The notes under the pieces were generated by a model. The model was not told the origin of the DNA. It did no database searches and saw only the letters and a list, made by a program, of their open reading frames with translations. Positions 31,501 to 40,334 of a stretch of DNA of 64,000 nucleotides are shown here, in pieces; positions within the stretch are counted from its first letter, which is position 1, and each line of letters opens with the position of its first letter. Position numbers and translations under genes: made by a program. Source of the stretch: Bacteroidia bacterium (GTDB lineage: Bacteria; Bacteroidota; Bacteroidia; J057); assembly GCA_033391075.1 (NCBI GenBank), contig JAWPMV010000001.1, positions 2,790,001 through 2,854,000 on the forward strand. Direction: 5' to 3'.

Positions 31501-31645
31501 AGAGGATATTTCGGTTGAAATTGAAGCTGCGATTAAAAGCTTTGATGAAATTCGGGCTGAGAGCCTCAGTAAGATCAATAAGGGCCTTAAGCGCCAGAAG
31601 CTTGAACCACTGAAGTTTGTTCCGAAAGAAGATAAAGAAGAATAA
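28538..31645 (+). CDS. secreted sortilin/VPS10-type beta-propeller (BNR-repeat) protein
   Basis: About 1035 residues from ATG 28538; an earlier in-frame ATG at 28487 lies inside the upstream terminator and is rejected. A signal peptide (MKRFGLSLGLWVFLIFLSTESLYAQ) is followed by about ten propeller blades with BNR-type Asp-boxes (VWKSENAGTTFESVF, VYRTKDGGKTWEKVL, LFHTKDGGDSWSKIE, LWVSEDDGESWSMIS, LYRSKDRGDSWERIS, LQLTTDGGKSWNNLI, VYVSRDMGKSWTSLV). The C-terminal ~250 residues include an Ig-like part (KRKGINRVYWNTRRKAPK) and a helical region. This family is common in Bacteroidota and often called glycosyl hydrolase, but no sialidase catalytic set is evident, so binding is as likely as hydrolysis. 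Confidence 0.9.
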   Translation: MKRFGLSLGLWVFLIFLSTESLYAQKPVRLSKNTFGAIEARHIGPAKMSGRITTIDALHADRRVVWVGAAGGGVWKSENAGTTFESVFDKHIQAIGNICIDQNHPDTVWVGTGEPWTRNSTSVGDGVYKTTNGGEKWKHMGLKETERIAKIIIHPEDPNTVYVAALGNLWNASEERGVYRTKDGGKTWEKVLYVDNNTGAASMAIDPKDPNHIYATMWDFRRRAYDFRSGGPGSGLFHTKDGGDSWSKIESDSFPDGTIGRIAIAVSPVEPHYTYAAIEAEKSGLWVSEDDGESWSMISDNPAMSNRPFYFSLLIPDTQDSARLYKPGTSLSVSDNKGESWAAPGLTIASVHSDHHAIWIDPNDNEFLYLGTDGGVYRSVDKAKTWSIVRNLPVSQFYKVSYDLAFPYNVYGGLQDNGSWAGPSRTSGNGFGGGGIMNADWKGVGFGDGFNVLVDPLNQDNIFWESQGGNLNRRSAKTGESKSIKPFSADSKVPLRFNWNTPFVFGQANQGNFYLGAQYLYRSKDRGDSWERISPDLTTNDPEKQKQEESGGLTIDNSTAENHCSIFAIAESPLDENIIWVGTDDGNLQLTTDGGKSWNNLISNIEGPGPNTWVSSVEPGHYDKNVCYVTLDGHRNGDKTPYVYVSRDMGKSWTSLVDKNIKGHAHVIKEDPVSKNLIFLGTEQGLFVSIDEGKVWTPFGGSIPPVSIRDMAIHPREHDLILGTHGRGIMIIDDLTSLRALNEEIIQQDMAFLPSKPYVIGPRIMGQSFPGDDEFTGQNPSNNAVVTYYLKKRHIFGDLFIEVFDQEGNLVKKVPSGKRKGINRVYWNTRRKAPKIPKGEGLSIGAAFGPSLAPGTYTIKLTKGEESFTTEAELIFDPRSPHKAEDLQANYDAVLRSYELLGSLADAVEHIQALEIQAGERLEKLKKGKFKESLKSFQTDLNSLRKTLVATKSGGITGEVRLREKLSTVYGGISGYTGRPTASQIQALEDISVEIEAAIKSFDEIRAESLSKINKGLKRQKLEPLKFVPKEDKEE

Positions 31646-31651
31646 GTTGCG

Positions 31652-31681
31652 GGGCTGGTCGAAAGATCAGCCCTTTTCTTT
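31652..31681 (+). terminator. intrinsic terminator after the propeller gene
   Basis: GGGCTGGTC (31652-31660), GAAA tetraloop, GATCAGCCC (31665-31673), then TTTTCTTT. The remaining gap to 31846 holds nothing else that I recognise. Confidence 0.92.
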
Positions 31682-31846
31682 AGGGAGTTAGTTCACTCAA
31701 AACCCCATTGTTATCACAATCCTGCCGAGTGGTCTGAGATACGTGCCCAGACAGCATGCATCATTAAATAAATAAAGATAAGGTCCCTCCACGATGGTCG
31801 GGATGGCAGCTTTGTTTAAGGTTAGAAATAAATCATCTTCTCTAGA

Positions 31847-32596
31847 TCAGCTTTCAATCTCAAAAGAGATCGAATCTCCCTCTGGCTTATAGGACCTTTC
31901 CTCTACATACATCCTCCCCTTCCTGTCCATCAATAAAATCGTCGAAACTCGCGTCCCATAATTAGGACTTTCGATAAACATAGCCGAAAGCATTTTTTCC
32001 CATTCATAAGGAATACCTGTATCGGGCAGAATTTCATCCGCCGCCAAATTTTTATCTATCAATAAATGAAAGAGGGCTTCTTTATCCAGTTCTTTTTTCT
32101 GGATGACTTCTTCCAAAGCTGCTTTCCCTTTATCAACCTTAGGCCAGGAAGTATTGAGTAAATGATTGCTAAGGCCATAAATTCCTGGCTTTAGCTGTTG
32201 AGCTTGATCTGATCGGTTGGATTGGTAATAAATTTCCTCTTTGTAACCCAGGAGGAGATTATAGCCATTATATAAATTGGCCCTTTCCTGAACTTTACGC
32301 GCGTATAAGTCAGGAGTTTGCTCATTGAGCAAATAATCAACGACCAGTGCACCTCTAGAGGGTGCCTGTTTTTTTTCTTGTAAACCTTCTCGATAGTTGG
32401 TGAGTGCTGCCCATTTGGAGGAGCTCGAAACCCCCATCCAAGTCCCTCCTGCCTTTAAGTCTTTCCCTGCATGGATGGGAGCCTGATTCCACCTGTGAAT
32501 GCGTGCTGTAGGGCGATCTAAAAACTCATCTCTGTTAGAAGCCAGGATGAGTGGATATGCTGGATGTTGGTGGTAGGCGAAGAGAATTAAACACAT
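31847..32596 (-). CDS. NRDE (TANGO2-like) family protein
   Basis: About 249 residues from ATG 32596. This start leaves MCLILFAY at the N-terminus, so Cys2 is the first residue after Met removal, as in Ntn-hydrolase-like members of the family; a TTG two codons upstream is rejected for that reason. The name-giving motif is present as LILASNRDEFLDRPT, followed by GGTWMGVSSSSKWAALTNYRE. The eukaryotic relative TANGO2 is linked to haem/lipid homeostasis; bacterial function is not settled. It is a single gene between converging and spaced neighbours. Confidence 0.92.
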   Translation of the reverse strand: MCLILFAYHQHPAYPLILASNRDEFLDRPTARIHRWNQAPIHAGKDLKAGGTWMGVSSSSKWAALTNYREGLQEKKQAPSRGALVVDYLLNEQTPDLYARKVQERANLYNGYNLLLGYKEEIYYQSNRSDQAQQLKPGIYGLSNHLLNTSWPKVDKGKAALEEVIQKKELDKEALFHLLIDKNLAADEILPDTGIPYEWEKMLSAMFIESPNYGTRVSTILLMDRKGRMYVEERSYKPEGDSISFEIES

Positions 32597-33177
32597 GAGC
32601 AATAATACAAAACCTTCGCCTTAGCTACCACAATTCTTTTCCTACCGTTTTTTCCCCAGACCCAATCTGCAATGTTCCCCAGATTGGTGTATTATGTAAA
32701 GATCTGAACACGGGTGTAATTAATATTTCTTACGCAGCTAAATTAGGAAATATTGAGGCAATTTACCTTGTACGAAATAATTTCAATTCAGACTACTTTT
32801 CTTACATTCTAACATTGAGTGAAAAAGACGGATCAATCCGAAGTATTATTACATATGAATATTTTGGTATTTTTTGAATACTTATTTCATTTTTCGCAAT
32901 ATCTAAAAAGAAGTAAATTCAGCACTTCCATAAGAGCGAAAAACAATTTCCTATAAGCCAATGGTTTACAATCAATTAACCCATCTTCGCAAATAGTTAA
33001 TAAAATTACTATTTCCTGAAATAAATCAACACAAGTTGCCAACAAGAAGTTAGGCCTGTTTATTTTCCTTTGATTTCTCCAATTTCCTTACGAGAGAAAT
33101 GTTCGGATTTTTTGAATAATTACTCAGTATATAAATCGGCCAAAAATTTAAAGAAATAAGAAAACCTTACATACTTT
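32597..33177. other. 581-bp AT-rich intergenic region with a hairpin and a start-less open frame
   Basis: CCAATCTG (32662-32669) and CAGATTGG (32680-32687) form a perfect 8-bp inverted repeat without a T-run. On the plus strand 32599-32874 is open for 92 codons (including SYAAKLGNIEAIYLVRNN) and stops at 32875, but has no ATG, GTG or usable early TTG, so it could be the 3' remnant of a gene or chance. The rest is AT-rich without recognisable genes, and would contain the promoter of the NRDE gene. Confidence 0.4.
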
Positions 33178-35628
33178 TCAGCTTTCTTCTTCAATGATTT
33201 CGAAGCTTCTACTCAAAGTAAAGCCCTTATCATCAACCAAAGTAAGCCTGTGTTTGCCCGGGACAGGCCTTAAGGAGAGTTCATGATTTTCTACGGATTT
33301 CCCCATATACTTATCATCCAGGTGCCAATAAACAATCGCTTTTGGATCGGAGTGCACGGCTTCAAAAACAGTACTACTCAATTTCCCATCTAAATCAACG
33401 GGGATGAGTAAACTTGCTCTACGAGAAGGATAAATAATTTGCATGGGATTGGAGGAGGTGTTTTCTGCAATAGAGGCCTCACAATCACTTCTATACGCAG
33501 GAAGCACCTCATAGGAAGGATCGTTTCTCCTGTAATACCTTTCCTGAACGGGTGGCAGCACAAAGTAGGACTTCTGTACCATATTCAAGGGCTTTTCACA
33601 GGCGCTTAGCACCCGATAATTTCCCGTAGGATCCAGGTTTACCATCTGATGATAAGCACAAGCATCTGAGGACAGACCTGCAGACGTAATCCAAGTACTA
33701 TCTGCATCGGTGCAATAGAGCCCCAGACGCTGGCCGCTCTGCTTACATAGGGGAACATAAGACATCTCCTGATAGGGAGGCTCAAACCAGGGTTCTGAGG
33801 CAGGCAGGGCATCAAAGATATCCAGCATGATAGGTGCTGCTGAGACGGCTCCTACTATACCTTGTTTTCCTTCTCCATCTGCATTCCCCACCCATACTGC
33901 TACAACATATTCAGGCCTTACTCCAATTGCCCATGCATCTCGAAATCCATAACTGGTTCCTGTTTTCCAGGCAATTTTTTGAGAAGAGGAAAACTGCTGC
34001 CAGAAATTGTCAACATTAGGTCTACTAACTTCAATCAAGGCTTCAAAGGTCTGGTAGATTGAAGAAGCAGTCAGCAAAGAGCCTTCCTCCAACTGATCAA
34101 AATCTTCCTGCGCCAATCTTGTTCGGGTATTTTCAAGCAGGAAATTGGGAGGATGAAAATCAGAGGGATTATACTTCCCACCATAATAGGTATGGGTTTT
34201 TAAGCTGCGGGCCATGGAGGCATAGATACCTGCCAAATCCCAGAGGTTTGCTTCTGCACCTCCAAGAACAAGGGTCAAGCCATAGTCGTCAGCAGGTCGA
34301 TGAAGGGTTCTCATGCCCATGCTTTTCAATTCGGATTGAAAACGATCTACCCCATGTTCTTTAAGCATGTGGACGATCGGAACATTGAGCGAACGGGCAA
34401 GGGCTTTTTTAGCGGGAATGGCTCCCTCATAACTTCGGTTGAAATTGTTGGGGGTAAATCCTCCAAAGAATGAAGGGACATCCGGAACCAGGGTACCAGG
34501 CAGCAGCTCTCCTTCATCCAGCATCTCTGCATAGAGAAAGGGTTTGAGAATACTACCCGTTGAGCGAGCGGAAGAAACGATATCAACTGCACAGCCATTT
34601 CGATCATTCTTACAAGGCGCATTTCCGATATACGATAGAATATCTCCACTTTCCACCTCCAATACCAGGACAGCCAGATTGTGTATCCCGGATTGACTTA
34701 AATGATTGTGATGTCGGCGAACAATTTCATTTGTCCTCAATTGAATCTGTCGATCAATGGTCGTCTTTTTAATGGAATGAATTTCCTCAGTTCTCAATCG
34801 ATCCTGATGGATTCTCTCCAGTAAATGCGGACTATATCTGGGCAAAGGCAAGGGCTTTTCCGGCAATTCTTCCAAAAGTGCCAGTTCCCAGTCCAGGCTA
34901 TCAATCAAGCCATCCTCCAGCAATTGTCCCAACAGGAAATTGCGTTTCTTCAGGAGATTATCTCGATTTCTTCCCGGATGTATCAGACCGGGAGCATTGG
35001 GGAGAACCGCCAGGGTACAGGTTTCTGACCAGGAGAGATCCTCTGCCTTTCGTCCATAATATTTCCAGGCTGCTGTTTCCAGGCCTACCACATTGCCTCC
35101 AAATGGAGCATAGGTAGCGTACATATTCAAAATCTCCTCTTTCGAATGCCTCAATTCCAGCCTGGTAGCCAGAATAATCTCTTTTAACTTTTCCCAAAGC
35201 GTTCTCCTTTTTCCTTTTCTGGACAATCTTATCACCTGCATACTGAGGGTCGAACCTCCACTTTTGATTTCACCACTACTTAGGTTCAACCAAATCGCCC
35301 GAAAGATCGCCATAGGATCCACGCCCGGATGGTAATCGAATCTTTTATCTTCGAAGGTGCAAATCGCAGATTTGAATTTATTCGGCACACTATCCATAGG
35401 AGGAAATCGCCATTGACCATCCTTGGCGATCCGTGCACCCAGGAGTTTCCCTTCTCGATCCAGAATGACAGTGGATGTAGGGTCTTTGAATAAAGGTTTG
35501 GGAAGGGAGAGGAGATAGGCGACAAAAATAAGCCCCAGCATTGTATGCCAGACGCGTATAGGGCTCCTTCCCCATTTCTTCTTCAGGAATCTTCCTGTCT
35601 TTTTCTTTATTGTGCCTATTTTTTTCAT
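33178..35628 (-). CDS. pbpC: penicillin-binding protein 1C (bifunctional transglycosylase/transpeptidase)
   Basis: An 816-residue class-A PBP. After a basic N-terminus and one membrane helix (VWHTMLGLIFVAYLLSLP) the transglycosylase domain has TFEDKRFDYHPGVD (catalytic Glu), GGSTLSMQVIRL and LRHSKEEILNMYATYAPFGGNVVG. The transpeptidase domain has STGSILK (SxxK), a later SxN-like segment and WKTGTSYGFRDAW (KTG). The C-terminal ~110 residues form the PBP1C-specific beta domain (YPSRRASLLIPVDLDGKLSSTVFEA). It polymerises and cross-links peptidoglycan at the inner membrane. The alpha-2-macroglobulin gene often next to pbpC is not seen here. Confidence 0.96.
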   Translation of the reverse strand: MKKIGTIKKKTGRFLKKKWGRSPIRVWHTMLGLIFVAYLLSLPKPLFKDPTSTVILDREGKLLGARIAKDGQWRFPPMDSVPNKFKSAICTFEDKRFDYHPGVDPMAIFRAIWLNLSSGEIKSGGSTLSMQVIRLSRKGKRRTLWEKLKEIILATRLELRHSKEEILNMYATYAPFGGNVVGLETAAWKYYGRKAEDLSWSETCTLAVLPNAPGLIHPGRNRDNLLKKRNFLLGQLLEDGLIDSLDWELALLEELPEKPLPLPRYSPHLLERIHQDRLRTEEIHSIKKTTIDRQIQLRTNEIVRRHHNHLSQSGIHNLAVLVLEVESGDILSYIGNAPCKNDRNGCAVDIVSSARSTGSILKPFLYAEMLDEGELLPGTLVPDVPSFFGGFTPNNFNRSYEGAIPAKKALARSLNVPIVHMLKEHGVDRFQSELKSMGMRTLHRPADDYGLTLVLGGAEANLWDLAGIYASMARSLKTHTYYGGKYNPSDFHPPNFLLENTRTRLAQEDFDQLEEGSLLTASSIYQTFEALIEVSRPNVDNFWQQFSSSQKIAWKTGTSYGFRDAWAIGVRPEYVVAVWVGNADGEGKQGIVGAVSAAPIMLDIFDALPASEPWFEPPYQEMSYVPLCKQSGQRLGLYCTDADSTWITSAGLSSDACAYHQMVNLDPTGNYRVLSACEKPLNMVQKSYFVLPPVQERYYRRNDPSYEVLPAYRSDCEASIAENTSSNPMQIIYPSRRASLLIPVDLDGKLSSTVFEAVHSDPKAIVYWHLDDKYMGKSVENHELSLRPVPGKHRLTLVDDKGFTLSRSFEIIEEES

Positions 35629-35789
35629 TTGCTATCCCAATATAGGACTTAGTTTTATAGCATTTTCTATCATCTTTTATTTGAAAAGATTTATACAAAA
35701 TCCGCCTATAAAGACTGAGAAATCGTTAAAGTAGAGAAACCGTATGCCTTTAATTGCGTAGATAATAGAAATCCCTTAATACGAAAACT

Positions 35790-35981
35790 ATGAAGCGCTA
35801 TTTAAGAGGGTGGATTTACAGCAAAATTCTCGATGGGAGAAAACTCATGATGCTGGCGTCCTTTTTAATATTTTATCTGGGCCTAAGTTTGAGTCCCCTC
35901 GACAATCCTACAGAGCCCGACACCATCCAACAGAAGCCTTGCAATCAGGAAGTTGCAGAGCACCAAACCTGGCTTGACTAA
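35790..35981 (+). CDS. possible small membrane protein
   Basis: A 63-codon frame that starts with ATG and is not a shadow of another gene. The N-terminus is basic (MKRYLRGWIYSKILDGRK), followed by one hydrophobic helix (LMMLASFLIFYLGLSLSPL) and a short polar tail. There is no recognisable family and no clear ribosome-binding sequence. It fills the gap between pbpC and the next gene. Confidence 0.35.
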   Translation: MKRYLRGWIYSKILDGRKLMMLASFLIFYLGLSLSPLDNPTEPDTIQQKPCNQEVAEHQTWLD

Positions 35982-36111
35982 AAAGTCGAGACCGGGATTT
36001 CATTATTCCAAACTATTTAATTAGAGAGTCTTACCATTCACGAAAGCTTATTTGTGAAGCAGGCACGGGAATTGTACTTTGTGGCTGACACGATCTGCAT
36101 TACACAGGATC

Positions 36112-36567
36112 ATGAAGTATTTTCTTTATCTCTCTTTCTGCTTGCTTTACTTTCCTGTCTTTGCACAGCAAGACTCCAATGCGGTTGAGCAAAACAAGCG
36201 CCTTAAAGAAAGGTCAGCTCAGCCTATGAGCTTTGAGGAAAAGTTTGCAAAAACTGAAGCCGAACTGAATGTAGCGATCAAACTCTTTGGCGAAACAGAA
36301 GAAAAGGATCGAAAACTCATAGAAGCACAATGCAAAAGCTACCTTTTTCAATTATTCGATCTGAACATTGAAAAAAGAGAAAATCAAATCATTCAACTGG
36401 AAGAGGAGCTCGAAAAAATCAGTAAAAGAGATCAAAACATCGACAAATTCAACGATCTGATAGAAATTAAAGAAGAGATTGATTTGGTGCAGAATGAGAT
36501 ATACAGACGAAAAAAGAATCGGGATATGATCGTTGAGAATCGCTTGAAAGAAATTTTATATCCCTGA
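36112..36567 (+). CDS. hypothetical secreted coiled-coil protein
   Basis: About 151 residues from ATG 36112, chosen because it starts a proper signal peptide (MKYFLYLSFCLLYFPVFAQ). The mature part is almost entirely charged helix with heptad character (NIEKRENQIIQLEEELEKISKRDQNIDKFNDLIEIKEEIDLVQNEIYRRKKNRDMI). I do not recognise a family. It converges with the sugar-phosphate transferase gene, ending eight bases from its stop. Confidence 0.7.
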   Translation: MKYFLYLSFCLLYFPVFAQQDSNAVEQNKRLKERSAQPMSFEEKFAKTEAELNVAIKLFGETEEKDRKLIEAQCKSYLFQLFDLNIEKRENQIIQLEEELEKISKRDQNIDKFNDLIEIKEEIDLVQNEIYRRKKNRDMIVENRLKEILYP

Positions 36568-36574
36568 TTTCCTC

Positions 36575-37975
36575 TTACTTCCCCCTCCCCTCTATCATTA
36601 CAATTACTGTAAACAATAGTATTTTAAAGTCCAGAGCTATGGACATGTTTTCGAGATAAAGTATGTCGAAGGTTAGTCTTTGCACCATTTCCTCCACATT
36701 CGAAGCATATCCATACTTTACCTGCCCCCAGGAAGTAATACCAGGTCTCACCTTATGTAAATGAATATAATGGGGAGCAAGTTGTACAATTTGATCTATA
36801 TAGAATTGTCTTTCCGGACGTGGCCCTACTATACTCATTTCTCCCTTTAATACATTCCAGAACTGAGGCAATTCGTCCAGGCGGGTTTTCCGCAGAAATT
36901 TTCCCATGCGCGTAATCCGGGGGTCATCATCACTGGATAAAGCGGGCCCCATTTTCTCAGCATTCTCATGCATGCTTCGAAATTTGTAAATGAAGAAGGG
37001 TTTACCCGATTTTCCTATGCGCTCCTGCTTAAAAAATATAGGTCCTCTGGAGTCCGTTTTTATCAAAAAGGCGATCAGCATATACACAGGACTCAGGATT
37101 AGCAGGGCAAAAAAGGAGGCAAAGACATCAAAGATTCTCTTGGCTACCTGCTCCCAGGTCTTCATCATTTGAGGGTACACCTCTATCAGAGGAGCTCCTA
37201 AAATATGAGAGACTTTTACACTCCCCATGATATAGTCATAGGTACCGGGAACCACTTTGATATAGACTCCGCTGCTCTCGCAAATGGGAATAATTTCCTT
37301 CGCCCTTTTTAATTCCGATTCATCAAGGGCAATGATTACTTCTTCAATTTTTCTATTTCTTATTACATCCCCTAGCCTATCCAGTTTCCCAAAATGCTTC
37401 AATTTCCCTGCTAAATCGCTTTCATCTCCATTGATAGAAATATATCCCTTGAAATCATAGCCAAGGCCTCTGCGCATGCCTTGTAGCTCGTCAAAAATCT
37501 TATTCGCTTCTTTCCCACTCCCAATCAAAAGGGTTGGGAAACCAAGTATACGACGGCGGATCTGGATACTGGTAATGGTGGTTATGATGAATCTCAGACC
37601 CGCAACTGCTCCAAATTGAAAACCCATATAAGTCATCAGGAGAATTCTTTGCAAAGAGGGGTTTTCGGGCGGGATTGGATCATCCAGAAAGAAAGCAAAG
37701 AAGAGGCCCAGCACACCAATAAGGGTGTATTTAAATACCTGGATCAATTCTGCCATGCGCGACTTCCGCAAAGGTTTGTGATACAGGCCAGCAAAAGCGT
37801 ACAGAAATAGCCAGCCTGTGCTGATCACTGCTGCATTGATATATTGTTGAAATTCAAGGAAACTATATCCCTCCAGAGTTTCTCGACGCAATAGGACAAA
37901 AAAGAGCCACACTCCATAAGTGGAGAGGAAGTCTGAAAGCAGATAAATCAGGCCCTGTATATAACGTCGACTCAT
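36575..37975 (-). CDS. undecaprenyl-phosphate sugar phosphotransferase (WcaJ/WbaP-like, polyprenyl glycosylphosphotransferase)
   Basis: A 466-residue membrane enzyme. Four N-terminal helices and a CoA-binding-like Rossmann domain (PTLLIGSGKEANKIFDEL) precede the bacterial sugar transferase domain: KRIFDVFASFFALLILSPVYMLIAFLIKTDSRGPIFFKQERIGKSGKPFFIYKFRSMH, then TRLDELPQFWNVLKGEMSIVGPRPER and ITSWGQVKYGY. It would start exopolysaccharide or O-antigen synthesis by placing a hexose-1-phosphate on undecaprenyl phosphate. Other sugar-polymer genes are absent next to it, so it is an orphan initiating enzyme; the flippase at 60534 is the only other candidate partner here. Confidence 0.95.
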   Translation of the reverse strand: MSRRYIQGLIYLLSDFLSTYGVWLFFVLLRRETLEGYSFLEFQQYINAAVISTGWLFLYAFAGLYHKPLRKSRMAELIQVFKYTLIGVLGLFFAFFLDDPIPPENPSLQRILLMTYMGFQFGAVAGLRFIITTITSIQIRRRILGFPTLLIGSGKEANKIFDELQGMRRGLGYDFKGYISINGDESDLAGKLKHFGKLDRLGDVIRNRKIEEVIIALDESELKRAKEIIPICESSGVYIKVVPGTYDYIMGSVKVSHILGAPLIEVYPQMMKTWEQVAKRIFDVFASFFALLILSPVYMLIAFLIKTDSRGPIFFKQERIGKSGKPFFIYKFRSMHENAEKMGPALSSDDDPRITRMGKFLRKTRLDELPQFWNVLKGEMSIVGPRPERQFYIDQIVQLAPHYIHLHKVRPGITSWGQVKYGYASNVEEMVQRLTFDILYLENMSIALDFKILLFTVIVMIEGRGK

Positions 37976-38071
37976 GTGAGTTTATAGAATAATAGCATCT
38001 ATTGATTAGCTGATTGCATCCTTAAATGCTACTGCGCCCAAACCAACATCCATTTCTGGAAAATTTCAAGT

Positions 38072-38102
38072 AAAAAAATAGCCCATCCTTAAGGACGGGC
38101 TA
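38072..38102 (-). terminator. intrinsic terminator of the gene ending at 38125
   Basis: On the minus strand TAGCCCGTCC-TTAA-GGATGGGCTA followed by TTTTTTT (38078-38072). Confidence 0.92.
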
Positions 38103-38124
38103 CAAATTAACATTTATATCTTGC

Positions 38125-38793
38125 TTACTTTAATTCCACATTTTGATTGATGGCCTCACCATTCTTGATGATGATCTTCTTTTCGCTGGGGAAAGGAAGG
38201 ATTCTGGTTACTCCTCTTGCCTTCACGACCATCCAATACGTACCATCCGGAAGACCTTCAAAGCTAAATTCTTTGTTTCTTCCCAAAGGCTTACGCATGA
38301 TCAGTTTATTTCCATTATCCGGTCCGTATAGCAGAATTTGAAAAATACTGGCTGTGCTCTTGGCAGGTCCAAGAATTTCGCCATAAATACTGCCTACACT
38401 TTTTTCTCTTTCAAATGGTTCTTTCTTGTAGAAAAGGTATTCGCTCTCTCTGAGGCCATCCTTGATGGTTACCCTCATGTCGTCCCCTTCAGGGATGAGC
38501 CGAATGTTCAAGGCTCCATTGGAAAAACGATAGGTGGCCGTAAGCATCTCCTGAACTCTGGAGACAGAACGTACAAGTTCTGCATTCACTGTTCCAAGGG
38601 AGCGTAGTCTACCTTCATTATTTTCCCAGGCTGATACGAGGATGTTGTTTCTTTCTAGCGTGATTCTTAGTTGAGGAATTACTGATTTCTGATTAATCCA
38701 GGTCCCCTCAAATCCAAAACTTGTGCTGACTGAACCCACCCACAATACCAAAATTAGCGCAAATTTACTGAGTTTGTTTTTTATTATTTCCAT
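38125..38793 (-). CDS. hypothetical secreted protein with carboxypeptidase-regulatory-like C-terminus
   Basis: A 222-residue exported protein with a signal peptide (KFALILVLWVGSVSTSFG). Residues 28-120 form a lipocalin- or DUF-like beta segment (FEGTWINQKSVIPQLRITLERNNILVSAWENNEGRLRSLG). The C-terminal ~85 residues (GSIYGEILGPAKSTASIFQILLYGP, FSFEGLPDGTYWMVVKARGV) look like a carboxypeptidase regulatory or pre-albumin-like fold common in Bacteroidota surface proteins. Function unknown. It is divergent from tilS. Confidence 0.75.
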   Translation of the reverse strand: MEIIKNKLSKFALILVLWVGSVSTSFGFEGTWINQKSVIPQLRITLERNNILVSAWENNEGRLRSLGTVNAELVRSVSRVQEMLTATYRFSNGALNIRLIPEGDDMRVTIKDGLRESEYLFYKKEPFEREKSVGSIYGEILGPAKSTASIFQILLYGPDNGNKLIMRKPLGRNKEFSFEGLPDGTYWMVVKARGVTRILPFPSEKKIIIKNGEAINQNVELK

Positions 38794-38961
38794 GCTTCAT
38801 CGTTTCATGTTGTTTGCTATCACATCAACCCGATGCATAAAAAGACAATTTCTGTTCCAAAAGGTATATTTCGGTCATATATGTATGATTAATAGCGAAA
38901 ATGTCCTCACAATTGGTATTTTTATATCTATAAAATTCTATACAATCCGTAAATTAAGCCG

Positions 38962-40323
38962 GTGTCAAAGTATTCTTCCGTTCTGAAAAAGCACCATACA
39001 TCGATCCTGACCTGCCTGGAAAAACACCACCCCATTCCCAAAAATGGTCAAATACTCATCGGTATTAGCGGTGGGCCAGATTCCGTTTATTTAGCTTTTC
39101 TCCTTTATACGATGGGTTACAGAATTAGTTTAGCTCATGTAAATTATGGACTTCGGAATTTGGATTCCATAAAGGAAGAAGAGTTGGTCAATGCCTATGC
39201 GAAAGACTGGAATGTTCCGATTTATATTAAAAGAGAAAATCCCAAAGATCGAATGTTAGATTCGGGCGATTCTTTGCAACAAATCGCCCGTGAAATCAGA
39301 TATGAGTTCTTCGAAGAGCTTATGCAGTGCCATGACATCTCCCATTGTGCCATCGCTCATCATGCAGATGACCAGGTAGAATCTATACTCATGAGTCTCT
39401 TTAAGGGCAATGCAGATCGGGTATTGCATGCAATCCCAATTAGTCGGGAAAAGTATGTGAGGCCTTTGATCTACCTATCCCGAACCGAGATTCTGGAGGG
39501 CCTGAGGGAGGCTCAGTTATCCTATAGTCTTGACATCAGCAATGACAGTAATGACTATCTGAGAAACCAAATTCGGAATCAGGTTTTACCTCTATTGGAA
39601 GAAATAAACCCTTCAATTCGGGGACAATTATTGAGGAAGGAAAGCTTGTATCAGGATCAGAAAAAAAGTCTGGATCAATATGCAGCCCATTATCTATCGA
39701 AGGGCCTGAAATCGCCTCATCATTTTAATTGGGAAGAAATAGAAGAGGAATTAAGTTCGGAACAATTAACCCATGTTCTGATTCTGCTGCTTAAACACTG
39801 GGGATTGCATGGAAATGATCTTTGGAACAGCCTTGCACTTAAGGACAGTCTTTCGGGCAAGATGATTCTTACAGCTAAGGGCAAAATCATCAAAGATCGG
39901 AAAGCTTTTATTTTGCAGAAAGGAGAGAAAAGTGATGCAGGAGAAAAACATTATCGGATTGAAAGTTGGCAAGGGAAAGAAAGCTTCCAGCTTGAAAACT
40001 GGGAAATCGTACTGGAAGAAGTTAAAGAGGCTGATTTTAGTAAAAAAGGAAGCTATTATTTCAGCCTGGATGAACTTAACTTCCCTGTAAACTTCCGCAA
40101 AGTATCCCGAGGAGATAAAATGAAACCGCTTGGGATGAAGCAGCATAAGAAACTCAGCGATATTATGATCGATTCCAAATGGTCACAACCTAAGAAAGAA
40201 CAGGCCATTCTAATGGAAGATCAGGAAAAAATATGCCTCTTGATCGATTTTAGAATCTCAGAAGAAATAAAACTATCAAAAACTAAAGAACGCATACTGG
40301 AATTGCGTTTTCGCTCGATTTAG
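38962..40323 (+). CDS. tilS: tRNA(Ile)-lysidine synthase
   Basis: A 453-residue enzyme that converts C34 of the AUA-reading tRNA-Ile to lysidine with ATP and lysine. The PP-loop ILIGISGGPDSVYLAFLL is clear, followed by ISLAHVNYGLR, QQIAREIRYEFFEELM, CAIAHHADDQVES and the C-terminal TilS domain (FRKVSRGDKMKPLGMKQHKKLSDIMID). The start is GTG at 38962; there is no suitable ATG nearby. It is followed 11 bases later by a lipoprotein gene, so the two may share a transcript. Confidence 0.96.
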   Translation: MSKYSSVLKKHHTSILTCLEKHHPIPKNGQILIGISGGPDSVYLAFLLYTMGYRISLAHVNYGLRNLDSIKEEELVNAYAKDWNVPIYIKRENPKDRMLDSGDSLQQIAREIRYEFFEELMQCHDISHCAIAHHADDQVESILMSLFKGNADRVLHAIPISREKYVRPLIYLSRTEILEGLREAQLSYSLDISNDSNDYLRNQIRNQVLPLLEEINPSIRGQLLRKESLYQDQKKSLDQYAAHYLSKGLKSPHHFNWEEIEEELSSEQLTHVLILLLKHWGLHGNDLWNSLALKDSLSGKMILTAKGKIIKDRKAFILQKGEKSDAGEKHYRIESWQGKESFQLENWEIVLEEVKEADFSKKGSYYFSLDELNFPVNFRKVSRGDKMKPLGMKQHKKLSDIMIDSKWSQPKKEQAILMEDQEKICLLIDFRISEEIKLSKTKERILELRFRSI

Positions 40324-40334
40324 CTTTATCACCT

